Position numbers and translations under genes: made by a program | The notes under the pieces: generated by a model | What the model was told of the DNA's origin: nothing | What the model saw: the letters and a program-made list of their open reading frames with translations, nothing else | The model's database searches: none | Shown here: piece by piece, positions 5,661 through 13,838 of the stretch | Position numbering within the stretch: the stretch's first letter is position 1 | Layout: each line of letters starts with the position of its first letter | From: Bacteroidales bacterium | GTDB lineage: Bacteria; Bacteroidota; Bacteroidia; Bacteroidales; UBA932 | NCBI GenBank assembly: GCA_017555445.1 | Contig: JAFZGK010000098.1 | Span: 1 to 16,198, forward strand | Direction of reading: 5' to 3' | Length of the DNA: 16,198 nucleotides

Positions 5661-7772
5661 ATGAGCAGCGCAGAAATAACAATCATCAAGAGAGACGGAA
5701 AACGTAAGGCATTTTCCGTAGAGAAGATCAAGAATGCCATCAGGAAGGCATTCCTTTCAGTAGGAGCATTTGCAACTGAAGAGGATATAGTCAATATACT
5801 CTCGCATGTCCGCATCACTGAAGGCATGCATGTGGAGGATATCCAGAACCAGGTGGAAATCGCCCTCATGTCTGAGCATTTCTTTGCAGTGGCAAAGTCA
5901 TATATGCTCTATCGTCAGAGACATAGCGAGGACCGCGAAGTACGTGACCACCTCGATTTCCTTATCCAGTACTGCCAGTCAGATAATGCCGCTACCAGCA
6001 GCAAGTATGACGCTAATGCAAACATCGAGAAGAAGAATCTCGCAACACTTATCGGTGAGCTCCCAAAGAAGAACTTCATCAGACTCAACCGTCGTATACT
6101 TACCGACAGGATGAAGAGCATGTATGGAAAGGAGCTTTCAGACAAATATATACGCCTGCTCAAGAACCATCACATCTACAAGAACGATGAGACATCGCTT
6201 GCGAACTACTGCGCCAGCATCACAATGTATCCTTGGCTGCTCGAGGGTACAAAGGCAATCGGAGGTAATTCTGTAGGTCCTACAAACCTCAAATCGTTCT
6301 GCGGCGGTTTCATCAACCTTGTATTCATGGTTTCCAGCATGCTCAGCGGTGCATGTGCAACTCCGGAATTCCTTATGTACATGAACTATTTCATCGGCAA
6401 GGAGTTCGGAACCGATTACTGGCAGCATCCTGACAAGCAGGCTGACCTTTCTGCAAAGAAGCGCACTATCGACAAGATCATCACTGACTGCTTCGAGCAG
6501 ATCGTATATTCGATCAACCAGCCTACAGGAGCACGTAACTTCCAATCTGTGTTCTGGAACATCTCATACTATGACAAGTTCTACTTCGAGAGCATCTTCG
6601 GAGAGTTCAGATTCCCTGACGGAAGCAAGCCGGACTGGGACGGTCTTTCATGGCTTCAGAAGAGATTCATGAAGTGGTTCAACGCTGAGAGACTCAAGAC
6701 CCCGCTCACTTTCCCTGTAGAGACAATGGCTCTCCTTACAGAAGGAACAGAGGTGAGAGACAAGGAGTGGGGAGACTTCACAGCTGAAATGTATGCTGAG
6801 GGACACTCGTTCTTCACATATATGAGCGACAATGCCGACTCTCTTGCTTCATGCTGCCGTCTGCGTAACGAAATCCAGGACAACGGATTCAGCTATACTC
6901 TCGGTGCCGGCGGTGTTTCAACCGGTTCAAAGAGCGTGCTTACAATCAACCTTAACAGATGTATCCAGTATGCGGTGAAGAACGGTCAGGACTACATGAC
7001 ATATCTTGCAGAGGTCATTGATCTTGTTCATAAGGTGCAGCTCGCATACGACGAGAACCTCAAGTCATTCCAGGCACAGGGAATGCTTCCGCTCTTTGAT
7101 GCAGGCTTCATCAATATCGGCCGCCAGTACCTTACAGTCGGTATCAACGGACTTGTGGAGGCAGCTGAATTCCTTGGACTCGCTATCAATGACAATCCTG
7201 AATATACAAAGTTCGTTCAGGATACGCTCGGTCTGATCGAGGAGTACAACAAGAAGTACCGCACAAAGACAACCCTCTTCAACTGCGAAATGATTCCTGC
7301 AGAAAATGTAGGTGTGAAGCATGCTAAATGGGATAGGGAAGACGGATATGCAGTTCCACGTGACTGCTACAACAGTTATTTCTACATAGTGGAGGACAAG
7401 TCTCTTAACATCATCGACAAGATGCGTCTGCACGGCCGCAAGTACATCGAGCACCTTACCGGAGGATCAGCACTTCACCTCAATCTTGAAGAGCATCTCA
7501 GCAAGGCTCAGTACGCACAGCTCCTCCGCGTGGCAGCTCAGGAAGGATGTAACTACTTCACATTCAATATTCCTAACACTATCTGCAACAGCTGCGGACA
7601 CATCAGCAAGCATTATCTTAAGGAATGTCCTCACTGCAAGAGCCAGGACATTGATTACCTGACCCGTATCATCGGTTACATGAAGCGCGTAAGCAACTTC
7701 TCGATGGCACGTCAGGAAGAAGCGGCAAGACGCTACTACCATCACAACGACGCAAAAACCCCTACATGCTAA
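5661..7772 (+). CDS. nrdD: Anaerobic (class III) ribonucleoside-triphosphate reductase, catalytic subunit
   Basis: A 703-residue cytoplasmic glycyl-radical enzyme that reduces NTPs to dNTPs without oxygen. An N-terminal ATP-cone (about 5-90, with KRDGKRKAFSVEKIKNAI) is the allosteric activity site. The barrel core follows (VGPTNLKSFCGGF, INQPTGARNFQSVFWN). A double-cysteine SCCRLR (Cys398-Cys399) sits where the active-site loop cysteine is expected. Near the C-terminus is the structural zinc site, CNSC at 642-645 and CPHC at 656-659, followed by TRIIGY with Gly672 as the expected radical-carrying glycine. Length is normal. The SCCRLR form differs from the MGCR-type of formate-dependent E. coli and T4 enzymes as I recall them, and may mean a redoxin-reduced subtype; this is tentative. 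The stop overlaps nrdG by 7 bases, so the two are co-translated. nrdG provides the activase. Confidence 0.97.
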   Translation: MSSAEITIIKRDGKRKAFSVEKIKNAIRKAFLSVGAFATEEDIVNILSHVRITEGMHVEDIQNQVEIALMSEHFFAVAKSYMLYRQRHSEDREVRDHLDFLIQYCQSDNAATSSKYDANANIEKKNLATLIGELPKKNFIRLNRRILTDRMKSMYGKELSDKYIRLLKNHHIYKNDETSLANYCASITMYPWLLEGTKAIGGNSVGPTNLKSFCGGFINLVFMVSSMLSGACATPEFLMYMNYFIGKEFGTDYWQHPDKQADLSAKKRTIDKIITDCFEQIVYSINQPTGARNFQSVFWNISYYDKFYFESIFGEFRFPDGSKPDWDGLSWLQKRFMKWFNAERLKTPLTFPVETMALLTEGTEVRDKEWGDFTAEMYAEGHSFFTYMSDNADSLASCCRLRNEIQDNGFSYTLGAGGVSTGSKSVLTINLNRCIQYAVKNGQDYMTYLAEVIDLVHKVQLAYDENLKSFQAQGMLPLFDAGFINIGRQYLTVGINGLVEAAEFLGLAINDNPEYTKFVQDTLGLIEEYNKKYRTKTTLFNCEMIPAENVGVKHAKWDREDGYAVPRDCYNSYFYIVEDKSLNIIDKMRLHGRKYIEHLTGGSALHLNLEEHLSKAQYAQLLRVAAQEGCNYFTFNIPNTICNSCGHISKHYLKECPHCKSQDIDYLTRIIGYMKRVSNFSMARQEEAARRYYHHNDAKTPTC

Positions 7773-8218
7773 AGTGCTATAGCTACGATATTGTCTGCCA
7801 GGAGATCCCCGACGAGATCAGCCTGGCAGTCAACATTTCCGGATGTCCCAACAGATGTCCGGGATGTCATAGTCCGTGGTTATGGGAAGATGAGGGAGAA
7901 TCCATGACTGACGAGTTCGTCAAGACACTCATAGGCAGGTATTCCGCTGCAATCACATGCTTCTGCTTCATGGGAGGAGATGCAGATCCGGCTGAGATAG
8001 GACATATCTGCCGTCTTGTCAGATCCACCTATCCTGGTCTGAAACTTGCATGGTATTCGGGCCGCGAAACCCTTGCAGAGGGATTCGACATCACATTACT
8101 GGATTATCTTAAACTCGGTCCATATATCGAGGAATTAGGTGGCTTGAAATCAAAGTCCACCAATCAGGCCTTGTACCGGATCACAGATGATGCAGAAGTG
8201 GAGAGAATCTTTTTATAA
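7766..8218 (+). CDS. nrdG: Anaerobic ribonucleotide reductase activating protein (radical SAM)
   Basis: A 150-residue radical-SAM iron-sulfur enzyme that generates the glycyl radical on NrdD from S-adenosylmethionine. The cluster motif is GCPNRCPGCHSP with Cys27, Cys31 and Cys34 (CxxxCxxC). It is followed by SAM-binding-type segments FCFMGGDADP and KLAWYSGRE, and by the C-terminal YLKLGPYIEELGGLKSKSTNQ stretch typical of the family (first residues as shown). E. coli NrdG is 154 residues, so length is normal. The ATG at 7766 lies inside the last codons of nrdD (ATGCTAA), a tight overlap that fixes the start and suggests translational coupling. A 23-base gap without terminator leads into the next gene. 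Confidence 0.97.
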   Translation: MLKCYSYDIVCQEIPDEISLAVNISGCPNRCPGCHSPWLWEDEGESMTDEFVKTLIGRYSAAITCFCFMGGDADPAEIGHICRLVRSTYPGLKLAWYSGRETLAEGFDITLLDYLKLGPYIEELGGLKSKSTNQALYRITDDAEVERIFL

Positions 8219-8241
8219 ACAACACAAAACAGAATTACATA

Positions 8242-9909
8242 ATGAATTCAAAACCTATTATCTATCAGATGCTTCCGCGTTTGTGGGGAAATGATACTGA
8301 GAAGTTGACACAAAACGGAAGTCTGAATGAAAACGGCACTGGAAAGTTCTCTGATATAGACACTGCAACTCTTGAATACCTGAAATGGCTCGGCTGCAGC
8401 CACCTCTGGCTGACAGGTGTCATCAGACATTCGACTCAAGAATATACTCAAGGATGTATCGCATCACATCCTCAGTTCGTAAAAGGTAAGGCAGGATCGC
8501 CCTATGCAATCTGCGATTACTATGATGTGAATCCATACCTCGCCGACAACCCAGAAGACAGGATAGGGGAGTTTGAAAGACTCGTAGCAAAGACACACGA
8601 GGCGGGACTCAAGATGATAATTGACTTTGTACCTAACCATGTATCAAGGGATTATGGAAAGGTCAATCCTGTCAGCGGCCATCCTGTACTCGGTGCAGAA
8701 GATGACAAGACAGTACACTGGAAGGCAGAAAATGACTTTTATTATTATCCGGGACAAAGTCTGACCCTACCTAACGAAGCGCCTGCCGGGTATGCTCCAT
8801 ATCATGAGTATCCGGCCATGGCTACCGGTAATAACTGTTATAGCCCGACACCTGGAGTCAACGACTGGTATGAGACAGTGAAGATCAATTATGGCGAAAC
8901 ACATACCGGCACATGGGATAAAATGCTCGATATCCTCCTTTATTGGGCCGGAAAAGGCGTTGACGGCTTCCGTTGCGATATGGTTGAACTGGTACCTCCT
9001 CAGTTCATGAAATGGGCGATAACAGAAGTAAAAAAGGCATACCCTTCGGTTATCTTCATCGCGGAAGTATACAAGAAGGACCTTTACAGCGAATATGTAC
9101 GCAATGTAGGTTTTGACTATCTTTATGACAAGTCCGGTCTATATGATACACTCAGAACAGTTGTCGAGAAGAATGTAGACGATAACGGCATGCCTGTAGA
9201 GCTCTGGCAGTCTGCTACCGGAATCACCCGAAACTGGCAGTTCCTTGGTGATTTACAGCCATATATGCTCAATTTCCTCGAGAATCATGACGAACAGCGC
9301 TTCGCCTCTGAATATTTCGGAAAGGATTCAGGAAACGCAATGGCGCCGCTCTATGTGTCCATGTGTCTTAATACTGCTCCTTTCATGATATATTTTGGAG
9401 AAGAAGTGGGTGAAAGCGGTATGGAGGAAGAAGGATTCAGTGGTCTTAACGGCCGTACTACTATCTTCGACTGGTGGAGCGTGCCTTCAGTACGCCGCCT
9501 CCGCAGACTTATTGCTTCAGGAGCATACAAGAGCCTGGATGTAGAAACAATCGAGTCAGCAGGCCTTACAGAAAAGGAAGCTGAAGCATTCTGCAGTTTC
9601 GCTCAACTTACAAGATTTGCCGCTTCAGATGAAGCTATAGGCAAAGGAACGACATATGATCTATGCTATTGCAACGCAAGCTCAGACGGCTTCGACAAGA
9701 ACAGACACTATGCCTTCCTCAGAGATCATGAGGAGCATACAGTACTTGTTGCAGCTAACTTCTCACATAGCGAAGCTGTAATGAAACTCACTATACCGAA
9801 GCATGCATTCGAATGGATGGGCATACCTGTGACAGAACAGTTCTATCCTGGTAAAATCATTGAAATTAAGGTGCCTCCAATGGGCGGAATAGTGGAGAAT
9901 ATCGTATAA
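8242..9909 (+). CDS. Cytoplasmic GH13 alpha-amylase-family enzyme
   Basis: A 555-residue alpha-glucan-active enzyme with no signal peptide, so it should act on maltodextrin or glycogen in the cytoplasm. It begins directly with the first barrel strand (PIIYQMLPRLWGN). GH13 regions are all present: DFVPNH (128-133), GFRCDMVEL with nucleophile Asp246, FIAEVY with acid/base Glu275, and ENHDEQR with Asp350. A long insert between the third and fourth barrel strands (about 134-225, rich in Tyr, Pro and Asn) forms domain B. Residues after about 470 form the C-terminal beta domain. I recall Bacteroidetes paralogues beginning with a similar YQ..PRLxGN segment, but I cannot assign a GH13 subfamily or say whether it hydrolyses or transfers. 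It follows nrdG by 23 bases with no terminator or clear promoter, so read-through from nrdDG is likely. It ends at a strong hairpin. Confidence 0.92.
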   Translation: MNSKPIIYQMLPRLWGNDTEKLTQNGSLNENGTGKFSDIDTATLEYLKWLGCSHLWLTGVIRHSTQEYTQGCIASHPQFVKGKAGSPYAICDYYDVNPYLADNPEDRIGEFERLVAKTHEAGLKMIIDFVPNHVSRDYGKVNPVSGHPVLGAEDDKTVHWKAENDFYYYPGQSLTLPNEAPAGYAPYHEYPAMATGNNCYSPTPGVNDWYETVKINYGETHTGTWDKMLDILLYWAGKGVDGFRCDMVELVPPQFMKWAITEVKKAYPSVIFIAEVYKKDLYSEYVRNVGFDYLYDKSGLYDTLRTVVEKNVDDNGMPVELWQSATGITRNWQFLGDLQPYMLNFLENHDEQRFASEYFGKDSGNAMAPLYVSMCLNTAPFMIYFGEEVGESGMEEEGFSGLNGRTTIFDWWSVPSVRRLRRLIASGAYKSLDVETIESAGLTEKEAEAFCSFAQLTRFAASDEAIGKGTTYDLCYCNASSDGFDKNRHYAFLRDHEEHTVLVAANFSHSEAVMKLTIPKHAFEWMGIPVTEQFYPGKIIEIKVPPMGGIVENIV

Positions 9910-9912
9910 CAA

Positions 9913-9956
9913 AAAAGTTAGGTGATAAAACATTTTAGTTTTATCGCCTAACTTTT
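9913..9956. terminator. Bidirectional terminator between the cytoplasmic GH13 gene and the receiver/ATP-binding fusion gene
   Basis: A 19-bp stem with one G-T wobble (arms 9913-9931 and 9938-9956) and a 6-base loop. The arms begin with A-runs and end with T-runs, so both convergent genes can use it. It starts 3 bases after the plus-strand stop codon and lies 20 bases beyond the minus-strand stop. Confidence 0.93.
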
Positions 9957-9976
9957 AATATATTACACATTAATTC

Positions 9977-12922
9977 TTAAAAACCAAGTATTGCTTTATT
10001 GTTTGACCTGTCAATGAAGCCAATCATGGTCTCCGGAGCCTTATAAAGCTTCACAAACTCTCCATCATGGAGACATTCAAAGCCCGAAATCATATTTTCA
10101 TCGATGCTTCCGTCTCTGTTCACAGTGTCTATCGTAAGGTAGCCGACTCCTAGAGATGTTATGTTTTGAAAGAAGTGGGTTCCCTGACTCGGCTCAATCT
10201 GAAAACCAGGAATGGCAGTCTCGACAATCATCTTAGCTTCAGAGATATCACTCCAGACTACAGGTATACCCAGCCAATGGTCAGATGATCCCCATCTGCC
10301 CGGACCGATCAGGAGATAGCGTCCACCTTCATTCTTGATGCGGTTGTTAAGTACTGCAACCTCGGCAGCCATTTCCTTAGTTCTTGCACTATCAAAAGAA
10401 GCTGATGGTACATGGATTATGTAATCGATTCCATCAAACAGTCCGGAACCCAGAGCTTTTGATGACTGAAGAATGGTTGTGGATATATCTTCAGTGACCT
10501 TTTCCATGGTTGTCGTATTGTCTTCAGAGTATTCGCCGACAGGACGGACCTGCAAAAGTTTCAGACCAAGCACCTGACCTGAAGATGTAGTCGTAAGGTC
10601 TGCTGCAAACTCCATCTCAACGTCGCACATGAGTTCCTTCTTGCAGATGTCAAGGATGTCCTTGAGAACCTGTGCGAGAGGGTAGCGTCCGTATTTGAGA
10701 ATTGCATCGAAAGATATTACACGAGGGCCTCTTGCACTGATGCCAGGTACCATCCTGTTGTTCTCCATGCTGAAGGTGGATGCTACGAGCTCAGGATGTG
10801 AGAAAGACTCCAGAACCTCTGTAACTGAAGGATTTGCAAGATTGACTCCTTCATTTCGTGATATCTTGAATGCCCCGGGACGGAGATCAAGAGCGTACAT
10901 CGTCTTCTGAGTGTCTCGCAGAGCAAGTTTAGGATCAGACAGCTGTAGGATCTTCTTCGGGAACTTAGGACTGAAACGGAGAGACTTGCCTCCATCCACT
11001 ACTGTCTTTCCAAGTCCGAAGGCCAGATCGATGATTCCATCCTCAGCATTCTCGCTTCCGATAGGGTAGAAGTTGACAGAGCGTGCGACTCCAGAGATCA
11101 TCGGATAGAAGAGGCCGTTATGCTCGGAACCACAGATGCTCTGTACGACAACAGCCATCTTTTCCTCACTCAGCAGGTTGGCTGTCGTCTGGATATATGT
11201 TCTGCTTCCATTGTAGAAGACAGAAGCATAGACGCTCTTGATCGCTTTTTCAAGCATTCGAAGCATCTGGTCCCTGTTTTCTACGAATGGTATCATATAT
11301 GTGGAATAGACTCCTGCAAAAGGCTGATAACTGCTGTCTTCAAGCTTCGAGCTCGAGCGGATGGCAAGAGGGTATCTCACAGTCATCACATATGCTCTGA
11401 GCTGCTCTACAAGGGCTTCAGGAAGTCGTGATGACACAAACTCAGAGAGGATTTCCTCATCTGTAATATCAGAATCTATGACATACTGAAGGTCATTCTC
11501 AAGAATGAACTGGTCAAAATAGTCTGTAGCGATTACGATTGTTCGCGGAATAGCGATCTTCACTCCCGGATACTTGTTGGTCAGTTCATGCTTATAGACA
11601 AGACTGTTGAGAAATGCCAGACCACGCGCCTTACCTCCAAGAGATCCGTCACCCAATCTCGAGAACCAGATATAGCGTCCATATGCTTCCGAATTGAAGT
11701 GGGCTATGACTCCACGGCCCGTAAGCGAATGGAAGTCGTGAATCTGCTGTGATACATAACTTCTCAACTCCTCCGTATTTGCAAAATGGCTTTCGAACAC
11801 GGTCTTGAAGGTAGAACCAAGCTTGAAGAGTCCGCGGGCCATGAACCACTTTGAAAGCATGTTCTTCGAAGTCGCTCCCAAAAGCACTTCATCAGGAACT
11901 GCACGCATGAGTATTTCAAGTTCCTTAAGATTTGCTGCTCGACCGAATTCCGTTCTGTCAGGGTTGCGGAAAATGAAATCACCGAAAGCGAATTCCTCCT
12001 TGATGAAATCATAAAGCTGTATCATGAGCGTCTTGGAGTACTTCCTCAAGAATCCTACGTTAAGTTCTTCAGCTACAGCAGCATAACTCTCCTGAGAAGA
12101 CTGAAGCAGAATAGGCATCATCGGATCATCCTTCCTGATATGCTTAACCAGGTCGATACCGGCATCCTGCTTCTCTTTATCAATGCCTTCATCCTTATGC
12201 ACTGCAAATCCAACATCTGATATGACACCAAGGAGATTTGACTTGTACTTGTCATACATCGACATTGCATCTTCAAGATTGGTGGCAAGAAGGATCTTAG
12301 GACGGGAACGCTTCATCACCTTGCGCTGCTGCTCGTTCAAGGTCTCCTTGAGGAACTCCGCACTCTGCTTGAGAATCATCTTGTATAGCTCAGGAAGGTA
12401 TGTCGAATAGTAACGCACGTTATCTTCAACAAGAAGAATGGCCTGTACTCCGACATTATTGATGTCATGTTCCGAGTTCTTGAGGTCCTCGAAAAGCTTG
12501 ACAATAGCTACGATGAGGTCTGCATTGCCATGCCAGCTGAACATATAGTCGATGGCTGACGTATTCTGCATCGCAAGCCTCCTGTATACCTCCTTCGAGA
12601 AATGGGTAAGAAGCACGAACGGCAGGTTAGGACGCTCTGTCTTCAGATCAGAAGCAAGCTTAAGTATATCCTTGTCACCTACATTGTACATGCACATGAC
12701 CATATCGATTCCGACCACGGTATTCAGTACTTCACGCGCCTCAGCAGATGTCTGCACCCATACGAACTTTGGAGGATTGGTCAGATTGAGGTCCAGATAT
12801 TCCTTATAGATCTGGTTCTCGATCTGTCCATCCTCTTCAAGGATGAATGCATCGTAATTACTGCATATCATCAGAATCTTACGGATCCTGAAATTAATGA
12901 GAGTCTCTTCTACAGTATTCAT
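9977..12922 (-). CDS. Receiver-like/PEP-synthase-type ATP-binding fusion protein, function unknown
   Basis: A 981-residue soluble protein with an unusual layout. Residues about 12-150 resemble a receiver domain but lack the acidic pair and the acceptor Asp (Met78 occupies the site). Residues about 158-310 form a second receiver domain that looks functional: Glu166-Asp167, acceptor Asp236, Ser275 and Lys294, with an extra helical insert of about 25 residues after strand 1. Residues about 310-420 are a linker. Residues 425-797 match the N-terminal ATP-binding domain of PEP synthase and pyruvate phosphate dikinase: GDGSLGGKARGLAFL, AIRSSSKLEDSSYQPFAG (Arg522) and a closing LLQVRPVGEY. The phosphohistidine motif and the PEP/pyruvate barrel of true PEP synthases are absent. 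In their place is a C-terminal domain (about 800-981) with YLLIGPGRWGSSDHWLGIP and a Gly-Thr-His segment (914-916). Its start overlaps the methyltransferase gene by 4 bases. Databases may label it PEP synthase, which I think is misleading. Confidence 0.85.
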   Translation of the reverse strand: MNTVEETLINFRIRKILMICSNYDAFILEEDGQIENQIYKEYLDLNLTNPPKFVWVQTSAEAREVLNTVVGIDMVMCMYNVGDKDILKLASDLKTERPNLPFVLLTHFSKEVYRRLAMQNTSAIDYMFSWHGNADLIVAIVKLFEDLKNSEHDINNVGVQAILLVEDNVRYYSTYLPELYKMILKQSAEFLKETLNEQQRKVMKRSRPKILLATNLEDAMSMYDKYKSNLLGVISDVGFAVHKDEGIDKEKQDAGIDLVKHIRKDDPMMPILLQSSQESYAAVAEELNVGFLRKYSKTLMIQLYDFIKEEFAFGDFIFRNPDRTEFGRAANLKELEILMRAVPDEVLLGATSKNMLSKWFMARGLFKLGSTFKTVFESHFANTEELRSYVSQQIHDFHSLTGRGVIAHFNSEAYGRYIWFSRLGDGSLGGKARGLAFLNSLVYKHELTNKYPGVKIAIPRTIVIATDYFDQFILENDLQYVIDSDITDEEILSEFVSSRLPEALVEQLRAYVMTVRYPLAIRSSSKLEDSSYQPFAGVYSTYMIPFVENRDQMLRMLEKAIKSVYASVFYNGSRTYIQTTANLLSEEKMAVVVQSICGSEHNGLFYPMISGVARSVNFYPIGSENAEDGIIDLAFGLGKTVVDGGKSLRFSPKFPKKILQLSDPKLALRDTQKTMYALDLRPGAFKISRNEGVNLANPSVTEVLESFSHPELVASTFSMENNRMVPGISARGPRVISFDAILKYGRYPLAQVLKDILDICKKELMCDVEMEFAADLTTTSSGQVLGLKLLQVRPVGEYSEDNTTTMEKVTEDISTTILQSSKALGSGLFDGIDYIIHVPSASFDSARTKEMAAEVAVLNNRIKNEGGRYLLIGPGRWGSSDHWLGIPVVWSDISEAKMIVETAIPGFQIEPSQGTHFFQNITSLGVGYLTIDTVNRDGSIDENMISGFECLHDGEFVKLYKAPETMIGFIDRSNNKAILGF

Positions 12923-13689
12923 TTTGTGGGGATTACATGGTTTCTTCTTCTGAATTCAGCCACTGTTACGGCTGTTGCGACCGCTGCATTGAGGGATTCT
13001 GACCCAGGATTGTCAGCCGGATATGGCGGAATGTAGAGACGGTCAGTAGTCAGTGAAGCCATCTTGTCTGATATGCCTTCTGATTCATTACCTATGACAA
13101 TCATAACAGGGAAGTCCTCACCGGTGGCAAGCTCTCTTCCATAGATATTCAATCCGTCCAGGAAGGTGCCATATATCTGTCCACCTTCCTCAAGAAGCAC
13201 TTGGGAAAGCGCAGGCAGGTCGACGTAATGCATCTTTACTCTGAAGATGGCACCCATAGTGGCCTGGACCACTTTAGGATTGAACACATCAACAGAATCT
13301 GCAGCTGCAAAGACTGCATCTATACCGAACCATTCAGCAATTCTGAGGATGGTACCAAGGTTGCCCGGATCGCGGATTGTATCTAATCCAAGATACAGTC
13401 CGCCCTTCTTAAGCATTTCTCTCAAAGTGGCAGGATTGTCCACATAGATGTCCGAAGGCTTGCGTACAACTGCAAATGAAGGAGAAGGCGATGCCAATGA
13501 GCTTATACGCTTCATGGCCTCTTCACCGATCTCATCCTTCCTATAGACAGTCTCTACATGAAAAGGGGAAGACACTGCTTCTTCAACCATCTTTTCACCT
13601 TCAACAGCAAAGAGTCCATATTCATCACGGAATTTCTTTTGCTGCAATGACTTAAGACGTTTTATTTCATTATTTGATATAGATGTCAT
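12919..13689 (-). CDS. SpoU-family (TrmH/RlmB-like) RNA 2'-O-ribose methyltransferase
   Basis: A 256-residue SAM-dependent methyltransferase with a knotted SPOUT fold, expected to methylate a ribose 2'-OH in 23S rRNA or tRNA. Residues about 1-95 form an N-terminal substrate-binding domain of the L30e-like type (LKSLQQKKFRDEYGLFAVEGEKM). The three SpoU motifs follow: motif 1 RDPGNLGTILRIAEWFG (106-122, Asn110 and Arg116), motif 2 IVIGNESEGIS (197-207) and motif 3 IPPYPADNPGSESLNAAVA (220-238). Length is normal. The target nucleotide cannot be told from sequence. Its stop and the start of the 981-aa gene share an ATGA (12919-12922), implying coupled translation. It is divergent from tamL, with 149 bases between them. 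I recall this methyltransferase beside TamA-like genes in other Bacteroidetes, which would support an ancestral arrangement. Confidence 0.93.
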   Translation of the reverse strand: MTSISNNEIKRLKSLQQKKFRDEYGLFAVEGEKMVEEAVSSPFHVETVYRKDEIGEEAMKRISSLASPSPSFAVVRKPSDIYVDNPATLREMLKKGGLYLGLDTIRDPGNLGTILRIAEWFGIDAVFAAADSVDVFNPKVVQATMGAIFRVKMHYVDLPALSQVLLEEGGQIYGTFLDGLNIYGRELATGEDFPVMIVIGNESEGISDKMASLTTDRLYIPPYPADNPGSESLNAAVATAVTVAEFRRRNHVIPTK

Positions 13690-13744
13690 ATCTTAATGTT
13701 TGAAATCAATATACCTGAGTTTCCCATAGAAGGACACAGATTTA

Positions 13745-13752
13745 CAAAGTTA
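13745..13752 (-). promoter_or_regulatory. Bacteroidetes -7 element for the methyltransferase / fusion-protein operon
   Basis: On the minus strand the bases read TAACTTTG, an exact match to TAnnTTTG. A TCTG that could act as a weak -33 box lies 20 bases upstream (13773-13776). The methyltransferase ATG is 56 bases further on, leaving a leader of about 45-50 bases. Confidence 0.65.
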
Positions 13753-13793
13753 TCATAATTGTCGTAAAAAATCAGAATAAATATGGCCAAAAT

Positions 13794-13824
13794 TTTGAGA
13801 ATTGAACATATTGAGATATTTTTG
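13794..13824 (+). promoter_or_regulatory. Consensus Bacteroidetes promoter of tamL
   Basis: TTTG at 13794-13797 and TATTTTTG at 13817-13824 are separated by 19 bases, an exact fit to the Bacteroidetes TTTG-N19-TAnnTTTG promoter. Transcription should begin near 13829-13832, only about 7-10 bases before the GTG start codon at 13839. Confidence 0.75.
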
Positions 13825-13838
13825 TATGATTTGTCATC

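Noticed and set aside
9977..12922. Calling the 981-aa protein phosphoenolpyruvate synthase
   Set aside because: Only the ATP-binding domain is present; the phosphohistidine motif and the PEP/pyruvate-binding barrel are missing.
12602..13036. A 144-codon plus-strand open frame across the methyltransferase/fusion junction
   Set aside because: It is antisense to two well-supported genes and resembles no protein I know.
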